This document shows positions 1 through 8,714 of a stretch of DNA of 41,503 bases, one piece after another; position 1 is the stretch's first letter; each line of letters starts with the position of its first letter. The position numbers were made by a program, and so were the translations under genes. The DNA lies in NCBI GenBank assembly GCA_910588895.1, contig CAJUSS010000011.1, forward strand, positions 1 to 41,503, in the 5' to 3' direction. The stretch is from an uncultured Lachnospiraceae bacterium (lineage in GTDB: Bacteria > Bacillota > Clostridia > Lachnospirales > Lachnospiraceae). Below the pieces are notes generated by a model, which was not told the origin of the DNA, did not search any database, and saw only the letters and a program-made list of their open reading frames with translations.

Positions 1-142
1 CGCCTATCCCGGCTAAGACCGCGATGATCGCCATCACCACGATCAGCTCCAGCAATGTAAAACCGCCTCTGCCCTCTCCCAGACAGCCGCCGCTCACCCC
101 TGCCCGCTTTTTCATCTGTCCCCCCTCTTCCCTTCCGAACAT
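1..142 (-). CDS. Type IV prepilin-like protein, N-terminal part (cut by window edge)
   Basis: Only the first 47 codons lie in the window. After a charged leader comes the class III signal-peptide motif G-F-T-L-L-E-L-I-V-V-M-A-I-I-A-V-L-A-G, which is the prepilin peptidase cleavage and N-methylation site followed by the hydrophobic assembly helix of type IV pilins and type II pseudopilins. I chose the ATG at 140-142 because an AGGAGG-type site lies 7 bases upstream. A second in-frame ATG at 113-115 also has a G-rich site, so the leader is 27 or 18 residues before the F. The product would be inserted in the membrane and assembled into a pilus or pseudopilus. The divergent promoter at 165-193 probably drives it. 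Whether it is a major pilin, minor pilin or competence pseudopilin cannot be told without the C-terminal part. Confidence 0.85.
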   Translation of the reverse strand, partial: MFGREEGGQMKKRAGVSGGCLGEGRGGFTLLELIVVMAIIAVLAGIG

Positions 143-164
143 TTTAGCTCCTCCTTGCCCCCTC

Positions 165-193
165 ATCATACTATATGCGGTCGGCACCTACAA
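165..193 (-). promoter_or_regulatory. Sigma-A promoter for the prepilin gene
   Basis: On the minus strand TTGTAG (188-193) is followed by a 17-base spacer and TATGAT (165-170). It stands about 23 bases before the prepilin start codon and is divergent from the LCP promoter. Confidence 0.6.
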
Positions 194-253
194 TATCGAT
201 AAATGGGGAATATGGCGAAACGCGGGGCTCCACTTTCGGAAACTCCTTTTTGC

Positions 254-282
254 TTGACATCTTTCTTCCTGCGTGGTGTAAT
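254..282 (+). promoter_or_regulatory. Sigma-A promoter for the LCP gene
   Basis: TTGACA at 254-259, a 17-base spacer and TGTAAT at 277-282, preceded by TGG (extended -10). It predicts a leader of about 40 bases before the ATG at 331, and so argues against starting the gene at the upstream in-frame ATG at 175. Confidence 0.75.
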
Positions 283-330
283 GGTAAAAACTTCCCATGC
301 AGCTTGGGGAGAGGAAAGAAGGGACAGTCC

Positions 331-1599
331 ATGGCGCCGCCATCAAAGACAAACGAACGAAAAGCCTGCCGGAAGGAGGAGGCCACACCGAAAGCTGAGG
401 TATGCGCAGAGAGCACACCGGGAACAGATGCATACGCCGAGGTGGATCTGGAGACAGATGCCTACACAGCAGAAGTCCTCCACTCGATCGAACTGCCGGA
501 AGCACCGCCTCCGCCAAAACGGCCATTCTGGGAAAAGCTCCTCATCGCAGCGATCATCCTGCTGACCTGCGGAGTGTCCGCAGGGATCGGATATGTAGAA
601 TATATGCTGGGAAAGATCAACCGCCTGGAGGATATGACCGTCACGGTAGCGGAGGAGGTCCTGGAGGAGGAGCTTTCCGGGGACGCGGACTCGCTCACAG
701 AAGCCCCCGGGACAAAGATCATCGATCCGGAGGAGATCAACCTGCGGCTGGCCAGCCAGATCTTAAAGGATAAGGATGTCTTGAACATCCTGCTGATCGG
801 GCAGGATACCCAAGAGAACGTGTCCGGCACCCGCTCCGACTCCATGATCTTGGTCACCGTGAGGCAAAAAGAAAAGGAGATCGTCCTGACCTCCTTTATG
901 CGGGACCTCTATGTAGATATCCCCGGCTACAAGGCGAACCGCATCAATGTGGCCTACACCCTGGGCGGCACCCAGCTCCTGGACGAGACGATCCAGCAGA
1001 ACTTCGGGATCCACATCGACGGGAACATCGCCGTGGATTTTACCGGCTTTGCAGACTGTATCGATATCCTGGGAGGCGTGGATATGGAGCTGACCGCCTC
1101 GGAGGCCGGGGCGATCAATAAGGAGCTCTTTAAAAAACAGCCCTCGATCATAAGCGGAACCGATCCCCAGGCGGACCGCTGGGCTCTGGTGGGCGGCATG
1201 CGGCACCTGACGGGAAAGGAAGCGCTCCAATATGCCCGCATCCGGGAGATCGACAGCGATTTTAACCGCACCAGCCGGCAGCGGAAGCTTTTGAGCGCCC
1301 TTTTTGAGAAGGTGAAGACCATGGACCTAAAGACCATGAACGCTCTGCTGGGGGAGGCGCTCCCCCTTCTGACCACCGATCTCCCCAACCAGAAGCTGAT
1401 CGGCTATGGGGCCGGGATCCTCCTGATGCAGCCCGTCTCGATCCGCACCGACCGGATCCCGGCGGACGGCACCTTTCAGGAAGCCGTGGTCCGCCGGATG
1501 CAGGTGCTGGTCCCGGATCTGGAGGCGAACCAGCTCCACCTAAAAGAGTCGCTGTATGAGAGCGGCGGCGGAACGAAAGAAGACTTGCCAAAAGACTAA
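331..1599 (+). CDS. LytR-CpsA-Psr (LCP) family wall-polymer transferase
   Basis: A 422-residue protein with a cytoplasmic N-terminus, one membrane helix (about residues 63-85) and an extracellular LCP domain (about 150-330). The LCP signature is clear: NILLIGQD, the R-S-D-S-M segment, S-F-M-R-D-L-Y-V-D-I-P, K-A-N-R-I-N, and the C-terminal A-L-Q-Y-A-R-I-R-E followed by D-F-N-R-T-S-R-Q-R. These arginines and aspartates bind the polyprenyl pyrophosphate in known LCP enzymes. Family members transfer undecaprenyl-linked teichoic acids or capsular glycans to peptidoglycan. Next to a large polysaccharide operon, anchoring that polymer is the likely job (inference). The ATG at 331 is preferred because a strong promoter lies just upstream and a GAGGAAAGAAGGGA-type site precedes it. 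It is convergent with the last gene of the operon; no clear terminator is visible in the 88-base gap. Confidence 0.93.
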   Translation: MAPPSKTNERKACRKEEATPKAEVCAESTPGTDAYAEVDLETDAYTAEVLHSIELPEAPPPPKRPFWEKLLIAAIILLTCGVSAGIGYVEYMLGKINRLEDMTVTVAEEVLEEELSGDADSLTEAPGTKIIDPEEINLRLASQILKDKDVLNILLIGQDTQENVSGTRSDSMILVTVRQKEKEIVLTSFMRDLYVDIPGYKANRINVAYTLGGTQLLDETIQQNFGIHIDGNIAVDFTGFADCIDILGGVDMELTASEAGAINKELFKKQPSIISGTDPQADRWALVGGMRHLTGKEALQYARIREIDSDFNRTSRQRKLLSALFEKVKTMDLKTMNALLGEALPLLTTDLPNQKLIGYGAGILLMQPVSIRTDRIPADGTFQEAVVRRMQVLVPDLEANQLHLKESLYESGGGTKEDLPKD

Positions 1600-1687
1600 G
1601 TAACTCTCCATAGCAGGCATTCCAAAAGGCCTCCCACGTCCGGCCGCAGAAGATCTCACGCCGGCACAGCAGAACGCCCTTCATCGG

Positions 1688-2860
1688 TCAGTCCCTCTTG
1701 CTCATCGCGATCCGTAAGCACTGTAAGGTCCTTTCCACCCCCGCCTCCATATCCCAGCGGGCCTCCCAGCCCAGGGCCTTTAGCTTGCTCCCGTCCATCA
1801 CCGCACGGGTGGCTTTGGAATAGCCGGCCGCCTCCTTTTCGTCGGGCAGCGCAAAGGCCACCTTCGTCCCCGCCTTCCCCGCGATCATCTGAGCCAGATC
1901 CTTCAGGGTGATATCCGAGGCCGGATCTGCTACATTGTAGGCCTCCCCGCATCCTCCTTTCAGGAGGATGGTCAGCAGCCCGGATACAGCGTCGGCCACA
2001 TAGCTGTAGGAGTAGAACTGATCCCCCGCGCTCTTTAACACGATGTCCTCCCCGGCGGCCCCTTTCTTCAAAAACTGGGAGACCGCCTTCGTGTCCGACA
2101 GGAGCATAGTGGGCCCGTAGGTCCTGGAAAGCCTTGCGATCGCCACGTCCAGACCTGCCTGGCGGATGAAAGCCTGGCACAGCGCCTCCCCCGCCCGCTT
2201 GCTCTCCGGATAACCGGCCCGCAGGGTATTGCAGTCGATGTAGCCGCAATAGCCTTCATCAAAATATACCTGGTCCCCTCTGTTCTCGCCGTAGACCTCC
2301 ACGCTGGAGGCAAAGAGGAACCGCTCCGCCTTACAGGCGGCGGCAAACGTAAGGAGTTGATACGTCCCTAAGACATTGGCCGCTATCGTTCCGACCGGGT
2401 CGGAGGAGTAGGCTGCCGGATGGGTGTTGCTGGCGGCATGGATGAGGATATCCGCCCGGGCCACCTGGGTCATGGGTGTATTGATATCCTGGGCCAAAAA
2501 CTGAAAGTCCTCCCGGTCCCACCAGGGAGCAAAACGGGCTTTTGCCTTTTCTAAGTCCCTGCCCACCCCGATCACCCGGATATCTTCCTTCCGGGATAAC
2601 AGCACCTGGATCAAAAAGGTCCCGATCATGCCGCTGGCACCGGTGATCAGCACCGTCTTCTTATCCAGCTTCTCCCAGGGGAGAGGGAGACCTGCCACAT
2701 AAGCCACGTCTGCCCCGTAGCCTGGGGATCCCTTATCCATTTCCACAGCTTTAGCGCACACCTCATGTTTGACGCTTTCCTTATCCATGCTGCCCTTTGT
2801 GCCTCTGGAGGCTCTATCTTTGTGATCTCCCCCCAGCGGCCAATGCTCTTCTCTGCTCAT
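1688..2860 (-). CDS. NAD-dependent epimerase/dehydratase (extended SDR)
   Basis: A 390-residue extended short-chain dehydrogenase. The Rossmann motif T-G-A-S-G-M-I-G is at residues 73-80, and the catalytic Tyr-Lys pair is in Y-P-E-S-K, with an upstream serine pair in FASSVEVYG. There are about 65 extra residues before the Rossmann fold, which is unusual. The start at 2860 has a GGGAGGAG site 5 bases away, so the extension appears real. A start at a later methionine would give a more typical length. The gene is the last of the operon and follows the IspD-like cytidylyltransferase. The pairing recalls Haemophilus Bcs1/Acs1, where an IspD-like domain is fused to a reductase making CDP-ribitol. 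That protein uses a classical SDR, however, whereas this one looks like a nucleotide-sugar epimerase or decarboxylase. The substrate is unknown. Confidence 0.85.
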   Translation of the reverse strand: MSREEHWPLGGDHKDRASRGTKGSMDKESVKHEVCAKAVEMDKGSPGYGADVAYVAGLPLPWEKLDKKTVLITGASGMIGTFLIQVLLSRKEDIRVIGVGRDLEKAKARFAPWWDREDFQFLAQDINTPMTQVARADILIHAASNTHPAAYSSDPVGTIAANVLGTYQLLTFAAACKAERFLFASSVEVYGENRGDQVYFDEGYCGYIDCNTLRAGYPESKRAGEALCQAFIRQAGLDVAIARLSRTYGPTMLLSDTKAVSQFLKKGAAGEDIVLKSAGDQFYSYSYVADAVSGLLTILLKGGCGEAYNVADPASDITLKDLAQMIAGKAGTKVAFALPDEKEAAGYSKATRAVMDGSKLKALGWEARWDMEAGVERTLQCLRIAMSKRD

Positions 2861-2940
2861 CCTGCTCCTCCCGTTCCACCTGCTCTCTCAACACCGCTCA
2901 TCCGTTCCCGCCGGTATGCACACCGGTATGCCTCCCACTG

Positions 2941-3657
2941 TCACTTCAGCCAACTGTCCTTTTCTAGTTTCAGATACGCTTTAAAGATCTCCAGATCGTC
3001 CTTGGTGGTCAGCTTGATATTCTTATCCGACCCGGCGGCAAAATACAAGGTCTCCCCCAGATCCACCATCATGGTATTGGCATAGGAGGACCCATGGATC
3101 CCGATCCCTTTCTCGAAGGCCTCGTGATACGCCTTATCCAGCTTGTCAAAACGATATGCCTGGGGCGTGGACACCCGGCGCAGGGTCTCTCTGGGGATAT
3201 AGCTACAGGTGGAGGTCTCATCTTTGATCTTGAAGATCTGCTCATTGTAGGGCATGGAGGACACCCCGTTGCCATACTGACGGCATTTGATGATCACGTC
3301 GGACAGTACGGTAGCATCCACCAACGGACGGATCCCGTCATGGATGATCACGATATCCTCCCCGCTGCAGATGCCCTCTAAATGGAACACCCCATTGCGG
3401 ATGGACTCCTGGGTGGTCTCGCCTCCTGTGACCACCCACTTTAATTTGTCGATATCAAACTGCTTGGCATAGGCCTTTAGGATATCATGCCAGCCCTCTA
3501 AGCACACTACCTCGATCGCGTCGATCTCAGGGTGGCGCTGGAACCCCTCCAGGGTGTAGATGATGACCGGCTTGTCATATACATTGATAAACTGCTTCGG
3601 GATATCCTGGTGCATCCGCTTCCCGCTCCCGCCTGCGATGATCACTGCAACGTTCAT
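2941..3657 (-). CDS. IspD/TarI-like CDP-alditol cytidylyltransferase
   Basis: A 238-residue protein of the IspD/TarI nucleotidyltransferase family. The CTP-binding loop A-G-G-S-G-K-R-M is at residues 8-15, followed by P-K-Q-F at 20-23. H-D-G-I-R-P-L-V-D corresponds to the H-D-(A)-x-R-P motif, and S-T-P-Q-A-Y to the C-terminal substrate loop. Housekeeping IspD makes CDP-methylerythritol. TarI and human ISPD make CDP-ribitol for LicD/fukutin-type transferases. The start overlaps the licD stop by four bases (ATGA) and has an AAAGGAGGAG site, so the two are translationally coupled. That context favours supplying a CDP-alditol to LicD over isoprenoid synthesis (inference). No TarJ-type alcohol dehydrogenase is seen; the next gene, an SDR, is the only candidate reductase. 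Confidence 0.88.
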   Translation of the reverse strand: MNVAVIIAGGSGKRMHQDIPKQFINVYDKPVIIYTLEGFQRHPEIDAIEVVCLEGWHDILKAYAKQFDIDKLKWVVTGGETTQESIRNGVFHLEGICSGEDIVIIHDGIRPLVDATVLSDVIIKCRQYGNGVSSMPYNEQIFKIKDETSTCSYIPRETLRRVSTPQAYRFDKLDKAYHEAFEKGIGIHGSSYANTMMVDLGETLYFAAGSDKNIKLTTKDDLEIFKAYLKLEKDSWLK

Positions 3658-4622
3658 CTTGCTCCTCCTTTATCACACATTTTTCCGACTTTTACAATGT
3701 CGGATCCCCGATACGCCTCAAATCCCTTTTCCAGATCCACCACCAAAGCCCCATGCTTAGCCACCTGCTCTTTTTCCGGCGGCAGCTCCATATAGTCGCC
3801 AAAGGCCATGGTCAGATAGCGGTCGTAACCTGCCGGGATCGGGAATCTTTCTCCCTCGAATGTCTTAAAGACCGCCTTTTCAAAGATCTTTCTGGGATAT
3901 TCGTTCACCATATACTGATAGCGGGAGCACAGCTCCGTGATATGGCTGCTCCTGTCAAAGGGGTACCGCGTCATCCGCCTCTCCGCCAGCCGCCACATGC
4001 AGTACCGCAGTCTCTGGGTGGGAAAAAGGGCCAGCATGGCACGCCCGATCCACTCCAGGACCTTTCCTTTGCTGGTAGGTGCCTCTTGAAGGTTAAAGAC
4101 CTGGTAGGTGAGCGCCCACAGGATCTGGAGCTTCCGCTTTAGCCTTCCATCCGGGCAGCCATCCAGCGGCAGGATCTCCACCCGCACGCCATGGCACATG
4201 TCCAGATCCGCCTGCCGTTCTTTGATAAAGGTGGTCTGCGCATCTGTGACAGCGGTCAGCATAGAGCGGAGGAAATGATCTTTATCGCTGCGGCACAGCA
4301 CATAGCGGGGCCTTCCATCCTCTCGTTTCTCCACTTTTTCTGCCCAGATCCGCCTAAGCCGTTCATAGTCGGGCCTGGGCATGAACAGATCGATATCATC
4401 ATCCCAGGGGATAAAGCCCCCGTGGCGGATCGTCCCGATACAGCAGCCGCCGCAGAGGAAATACCGCAGCTTATACCGCCTGCAGAAGCTGTCAAAGTAA
4501 CGCAGGATCTCCAAAGATCTCAGCTGGAGCTTCCTGAGCTCTTCCCGGCTCAGCTCCTGGCTGCGTGTCTTTCGCCCCTTCGACTGTTCCCTGCCCGCCT
4601 GGTCTGCCGTCTTTTCTCTCAT
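3654..4622 (-). CDS. LicD family phosphotransferase (first copy)
   Basis: A 322-residue LicD/fukutin-type nucleotidyltransferase-fold protein. The family signature runs from about residue 58 to 86: G-G-x-x-I-G-T-I-R-H-G-G-F-I-P-W-D-D-D-I-D followed by M-P-R-x-D-Y. The aspartates of D-D-D-I-D coordinate metal. LicD proteins move phosphocholine or phospho-ribitol from a CDP donor onto a glycan. The N-terminal 25 residues are basic and outside the domain. The start at 4622 has an AGGAGAAGGAT site. It is coupled to the cytidylyltransferase gene by a 4-base overlap. A paralogue (10053-10985) lies in the same operon, with the same domain and C-terminal half (A-F-G-D-Y-M-x-L-P motif), so they probably act on different acceptors, as LicD1 and LicD2 do in pneumococcus. 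Confidence 0.93.
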   Translation of the reverse strand: MREKTADQAGREQSKGRKTRSQELSREELRKLQLRSLEILRYFDSFCRRYKLRYFLCGGCCIGTIRHGGFIPWDDDIDLFMPRPDYERLRRIWAEKVEKREDGRPRYVLCRSDKDHFLRSMLTAVTDAQTTFIKERQADLDMCHGVRVEILPLDGCPDGRLKRKLQILWALTYQVFNLQEAPTSKGKVLEWIGRAMLALFPTQRLRYCMWRLAERRMTRYPFDRSSHITELCSRYQYMVNEYPRKIFEKAVFKTFEGERFPIPAGYDRYLTMAFGDYMELPPEKEQVAKHGALVVDLEKGFEAYRGSDIVKVGKMCDKGGAR

Positions 4623-4747
4623 ATCCTTCTCCTCTCCTTCCGCTCCTTTTTACTATCCGGCTCACAGATCATGGCCGCCAGACCGACTATATCCATGCTC
4701 CGCAGATGTCGTCCATGCCCGATCCCTTTTCACACCGCACCACTGCG

Positions 4748-6424
4748 CTACAGATGCCTTTTCCGCGGATAAAACCTCCTACAAAGGAGCAGCGCTCCCC
4801 CGCAGCAGATCGCCGCAGCCGCCCAGAACTGCAGCGTCAGCACAAAGGTCAAGAAGCCCAGAGCCTCTGCCCTGGGGATCAGGAACAGGTTCGTCATGCA
4901 CAACAGCAGCAGGGCAAAGATAAAGGTATCCCTTCTGGCCAGCTCTGGTCCTACGAGCAGGAGACAGCCCAGACCGAGGCTGAACACACAGATCCCCAGA
5001 TAGCCATGATCGATGAACAGCTCCAAGAGATAGGAGGATCCGCAGCCATGGCCGGCCAGATATTCCTCAGGCCCCATCACCAGATAGGACATATGATGGG
5101 CCAGGGAGTGGCCCAGCGTAGCCTTTACCAAGCTGTTGTTCGTCCCCAGGGGGACCGCACCGAAAAACCGCTGTGCGACCGAGCCGTGGGCAAAGTAATC
5201 GATAAAGCTGCCAACGGTATAATGAAAAGCTCCCTCCCCCGGAAGCTCTTCGATCACCCCATGTCCCAGCGCCAGCCATTGAAAGGAGACCCCCTGTTTA
5301 TAGAACAGGTCCACGATCGTGTCCAGGAGACCTAAGCTCTTTCTCACACGGTCCTCCCGCATATAGTCCATCATCCCTAAAAAGACCAGACCGCAGGGGA
5401 TACCGGCCATCAGCGCCGCCTTCTCAAGCCTTCCGATCCAGGGACGTTCCTGGTCTTTGCTCCCGGTCTGCAGCGGCCTTCTTCCCGCTCCTCTGTCTTG
5501 GGGCAGCTTTCTTTCGGCACTCCTGCTCCGTGGCGATCCCCATTTGGAGCTCTTGCTCCGGGACCTGCCCCGGAACGGAACGGGATCCTCTTCCTGCCTC
5601 TCCCGATAAAGGTCGCGGAGCACATAATAAGACAAAGCAAAGATCACGCGGAGCACGATAGGGTTCCGCTCGCCCACGATCAGCTCCGGCGCCGCCGCCA
5701 GCACATACAAGGACAATGCGGGAAAGGCACGGCTCTTTTTCGGGAGGCACGCCAGAAAAAAGCACAAGCTGTACCGGGTCAGCGTGGACAGCTCATAGAC
5801 GATATAGGGGAGTCCGCTCTTAAACTCCACAAAATACTCGTAATAGGTATGGTCCGCGATGTAGGCGATCTTCTCCTGTCCCAGCATAAAGGTAAAGAGC
5901 AGAGAGAGGTAAAATACGATCTGGGAGACCCAGCTCAGATAGTAGCGGAAAGCATGGGCAAAGCTTTCCTCCATCCTGCCGTCTTCCCACCTGCCGCCTC
6001 CCCTCTCCAGGCACAGCCCGCCCGGCTGCCCCTTTCGCAGGCGCAAGGATCGCTGCTGTCCCAAGAGAGCGCCCAGATACAAAAAGAGCAGCGTGATCAG
6101 CAGGCTGGACAGGGCGAACATCACATTTTCATGGCCGTAGTCCCACCATTGCTGCCCCCGCAGCACCGTGATCACAGGCCTTCCGATCAAAAAAGTAAAG
6201 AGGGTGACATGGAGCAAGAAAAATAAGATCCTCTCCCGCAGCCGCTCCAGGGCATATACCATATTCCCGCCCCACAAGCAGACCACCGCCCCCAAAAGCC
6301 CCTGATACGGCTCCTCTGCCCCAATAGCAAAAAAGCCGAAGCCAAAGGCCAGGAGATACAGGCCATATCGGATCCATCTCTTTATCCCGCGCCCACCTGC
6401 GCCCACTTCTCTTGCCAAAGTCAT
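4748..6424 (-). CDS. Wzy-type polysaccharide polymerase (integral membrane)
   Basis: A 558-residue protein with many hydrophobic helices spread from about residue 19 to the C-terminus. G-E-R-N-P at 251-255 and the late G-H-G-C-G-S-S-Y-L-L-E-L-F segment followed by D-H-G-Y-L-G fit the 'O-antigen polysaccharide polymerase Wzy' family. Such proteins join lipid-linked repeat units on the outer face of the membrane. Between the helices is a charged low-complexity loop (about 277-332) rich in R, S and K, probably cytoplasmic and lineage-specific. The ribosome binding site before the start at 6424 is weak (GGTGGG), so the exact start is uncertain. The neighbours, Wzx upstream and LicD downstream, support the role. 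The 152 bases between wzx and this gene hold no other recognisable gene. Confidence 0.82.
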   Translation of the reverse strand: MTLAREVGAGGRGIKRWIRYGLYLLAFGFGFFAIGAEEPYQGLLGAVVCLWGGNMVYALERLRERILFFLLHVTLFTFLIGRPVITVLRGQQWWDYGHENVMFALSSLLITLLFLYLGALLGQQRSLRLRKGQPGGLCLERGGGRWEDGRMEESFAHAFRYYLSWVSQIVFYLSLLFTFMLGQEKIAYIADHTYYEYFVEFKSGLPYIVYELSTLTRYSLCFFLACLPKKSRAFPALSLYVLAAAPELIVGERNPIVLRVIFALSYYVLRDLYRERQEEDPVPFRGRSRSKSSKWGSPRSRSAERKLPQDRGAGRRPLQTGSKDQERPWIGRLEKAALMAGIPCGLVFLGMMDYMREDRVRKSLGLLDTIVDLFYKQGVSFQWLALGHGVIEELPGEGAFHYTVGSFIDYFAHGSVAQRFFGAVPLGTNNSLVKATLGHSLAHHMSYLVMGPEEYLAGHGCGSSYLLELFIDHGYLGICVFSLGLGCLLLVGPELARRDTFIFALLLLCMTNLFLIPRAEALGFLTFVLTLQFWAAAAICCGGALLLCRRFYPRKRHL

Positions 6425-6576
6425 CCCACCACTCTTCTATCATCCTGTTGTCTTGCCATGTGTGCCCGCTGCTTTATCCCGGACCGATGTCGCATCTTTT
6501 ACAGATCGGTGCCGCACCGTTTACAGGCTGCGGCCTGCCTTTCACAGACGGTTGCCACATTTCTCACTGGCTGCTC

Positions 6577-8106
6577 TTACCTCTTGCAAAGGATCTGCCC
6601 CACTCTGGCTAGAGCCGCCCTCATCTGCGCCGGCTCTGCCGCTGCGTTCACCGCTGTCAAGATCCCCATACTGATACACCCGCAAAGGACCGCCCCGGCC
6701 AGCCAGCTCCCGTAACCATAGCCGGCCCGATCTGCTGCACCCTGGAGGCACCGATGCCAGAGGGCAAGGCTTAAAGCCCCGGCCAGCCCGTTCTGCAAAA
6801 GACGTTTCAGGGACCTTGACCAGCCCCCCTTGACCAGATAACGGCTGTTATAGAGGAGCACATCAAAGGTCCTGTACCCATAGGAGGCCAGAGTCCCAAG
6901 GAGCACCCCCACGATCCCCAGCGGGCGGACCAGCACGATGGATACCGCCAGATTGATGACCGCTTCTAAAGCCGCCCTGCCCTTTGTCTCCTCGTAATGC
7001 CCGGCCGCGCAGATCATGGTCAGCCCGGGGATCCGGATATTCTGCAAAAGCCCGATCAGCGGAAAGAGGAGGACCAGCTCCGGCCGCAGATAGCGCACAT
7101 CCTGGACCCCTCTTGTGTAGAGCTGGATAAAAGAGGCCAAAAGCCCTGCCATACAGGTATAACAGAGGAACAGGACCATATCGTACAGATATTCATAGGT
7201 GTCAAAGGCTTTTTTTAGAGTCTCCTCCTTGTTGGTCGCAAAGAGCTGTCCAAAACCAGAGCTCAAGCTGGCGGAAAAGGAACTGACGATGCTGGAGATA
7301 TGATAGGCCACCATATTGTAGACCGAATATACACTCACCTCTAAAAGAGAGCCGGTCTGCAAAAACAAGGTCAGGAGCACCAGATCGGTATTATTGACCA
7401 CGATGTTCACCACCTGATGGAACAGCACCGCCCACTTCTGCTTTAGCGGCGCCTTATCCGGCTCTACCTTAAGGTCCAGATAAGGGTAATGACGACGGAT
7501 ATAGGCAAAGACCAGCAGACTCCGCAGTGTATAGACGGCCGTGGCCGCCCCCCGCACCAGAACGATCCCCCGGCCCTGCCGGATCAGAAAAAGGGACAGG
7601 GCCAGGTTCGCCACAGTCCCCAGGCACTGGGCCAGCGTGATCACATACCCACGCTGGTCCGCATTTAGGAGGATCCTGTACCTGCCCAGGAAAAAATAAT
7701 CCACCAGATTGCTGCAGGATAGGATCAGGACGATCGCCCTGGTCACATCCGCCGGCGCCTGGTCCGCCACAAGAAAGGGATAGCCCGCCGCCAGCGCCAG
7801 CACCAGAAACAGGTACAGGCAGCCTGACCGATGGTAAAACTGCCTGGATGCGGCCAGGATGGCATTGACCTCTCCCTCATCATGCCTGGATAAAGGACCA
7901 TAAAGGGCCACCGCGCATGCGCTGCCCACCCCCGCTTCCACCAGCATCAGGTAGGACATGAACTGGGAAACGGAGGAGATCATCCCGTTCATGGAGGATC
8001 CGTAAGCCAAAAGATAAAAGCGCGGGAGGAGAAAGCCGCTGGCCGCAGTGACCAGCTGCAGCAGGAGATTCGCTAGGATATTTTTAAGAGCCTGTCTTCC
8101 TCGCAT
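6577..8106 (-). CDS. Wzx-type lipid-linked oligosaccharide flippase
   Basis: A 509-residue polytopic membrane protein of the MOP (polysaccharide transport/flippase) superfamily. About twelve to fourteen hydrophobic segments are visible, beginning with the helix after the start (L-V-T-A-A-S-G-F-L-L-P-R-F) typical of the family. It would move the undecaprenyl-linked repeat unit across the membrane to Wzy. The start at 8106 has an AAGGAAGG site. It lies directly upstream of the polymerase gene in the operon. An independent, broken wzx fragment exists at 33575-33838, so this is the only intact copy in the window. Confidence 0.9.
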   Translation of the reverse strand: MRGRQALKNILANLLLQLVTAASGFLLPRFYLLAYGSSMNGMISSVSQFMSYLMLVEAGVGSACAVALYGPLSRHDEGEVNAILAASRQFYHRSGCLYLFLVLALAAGYPFLVADQAPADVTRAIVLILSCSNLVDYFFLGRYRILLNADQRGYVITLAQCLGTVANLALSLFLIRQGRGIVLVRGAATAVYTLRSLLVFAYIRRHYPYLDLKVEPDKAPLKQKWAVLFHQVVNIVVNNTDLVLLTLFLQTGSLLEVSVYSVYNMVAYHISSIVSSFSASLSSGFGQLFATNKEETLKKAFDTYEYLYDMVLFLCYTCMAGLLASFIQLYTRGVQDVRYLRPELVLLFPLIGLLQNIRIPGLTMICAAGHYEETKGRAALEAVINLAVSIVLVRPLGIVGVLLGTLASYGYRTFDVLLYNSRYLVKGGWSRSLKRLLQNGLAGALSLALWHRCLQGAADRAGYGYGSWLAGAVLCGCISMGILTAVNAAAEPAQMRAALARVGQILCKR

Positions 8107-8168
8107 CGTCCATCCTTCCTTTCTCTCGCGCTGGCGCCATCCCTTTCACTTCGGAGCGATCCGCTGGT

Positions 8169-8714
8169 TCAATAGCCTTTGATGATACGGGCCGGCACGC
8201 CGGCCGCCACACATCCAGGCGGAACATCGCCTGTGACCACGCTGTTTGCTCCGATCACGCTCCCCGCCCCGATGGTGACGCCCTTTGTGATCACCGCACC
8301 GGCTCCGATCCACACCCGGTCTCCGATGTGGACCGGGGCTGTAGTAAAGATTTCCAGGTTTTTCCTGTAGTCATGGTCATGATCCACGATCACCACTCGG
8401 TCCCCGATCTTACAGCCATCCCCGATCTGGATCTGTTCCATGCAGGTGATGCTCACGTCATGATTGCAGAAGACTGCCTCTCCTATGGACAGCCTCCCCT
8501 TCTCCACCAGGATCGATACCCGGCTCCTGGTGACCCACCCGTCCCCGATGGACAGGCATCCCTTTGCCGACAGCTCGATATGCACATCCTTCCGGATCTT
8601 CCACTGTGCTCCCATAGAAAACCGCCTCCCGTAGAACAACCTCCACACCAGGCGCATCCATCGGGTCCTGCTCTCCAGGATGATCTTATAGACAGCTCTT
8701 TTGAAAACGATCAT
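8169..8714 (-). CDS. Hexapeptide-repeat O-/N-acyltransferase
   Basis: A 181-residue left-handed beta-helix acyltransferase of the WbbJ/LacA type. Hexapeptide turns appear as I-G-D-G-C-K-I-G-D-R, I-G-D-R-V-W-I-G-A-G-A-V-I and V-T-I-G-A-G-S-V-I-G-A-N-S-V-V. The catalytic histidine lies in V-D-H-D-H-D-Y. Acetyl-CoA is the likely donor. I place the start at the ATG at 8712-8714, which has a GGAGAG site 6 bases upstream, and not at 8738, which has none. The gene overlaps the 3' end of the GT4 gene by 29 bases. It may acetylate a glycan or the amino sugar made by the dehydratase-aminotransferase pair; it lacks the N-terminal Rossmann half of PglD. Confidence 0.88.
   Translation of the reverse strand: MIVFKRAVYKIILESRTRWMRLVWRLFYGRRFSMGAQWKIRKDVHIELSAKGCLSIGDGWVTRSRVSILVEKGRLSIGEAVFCNHDVSITCMEQIQIGDGCKIGDRVVIVDHDHDYRKNLEIFTTAPVHIGDRVWIGAGAVITKGVTIGAGSVIGANSVVTGDVPPGCVAAGVPARIIKGY

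Noticed and set aside
191..199. CAATATCGA near the prepilin promoter as a third AraC-type half-site
   Set aside because: Single copy with one mismatch and no partner 21 bases away; likely chance.
5498..6226. A 242-codon plus-strand open frame inside the polymerase gene
   Set aside because: No ribosome site or domain; mirrors the minus-strand membrane protein.
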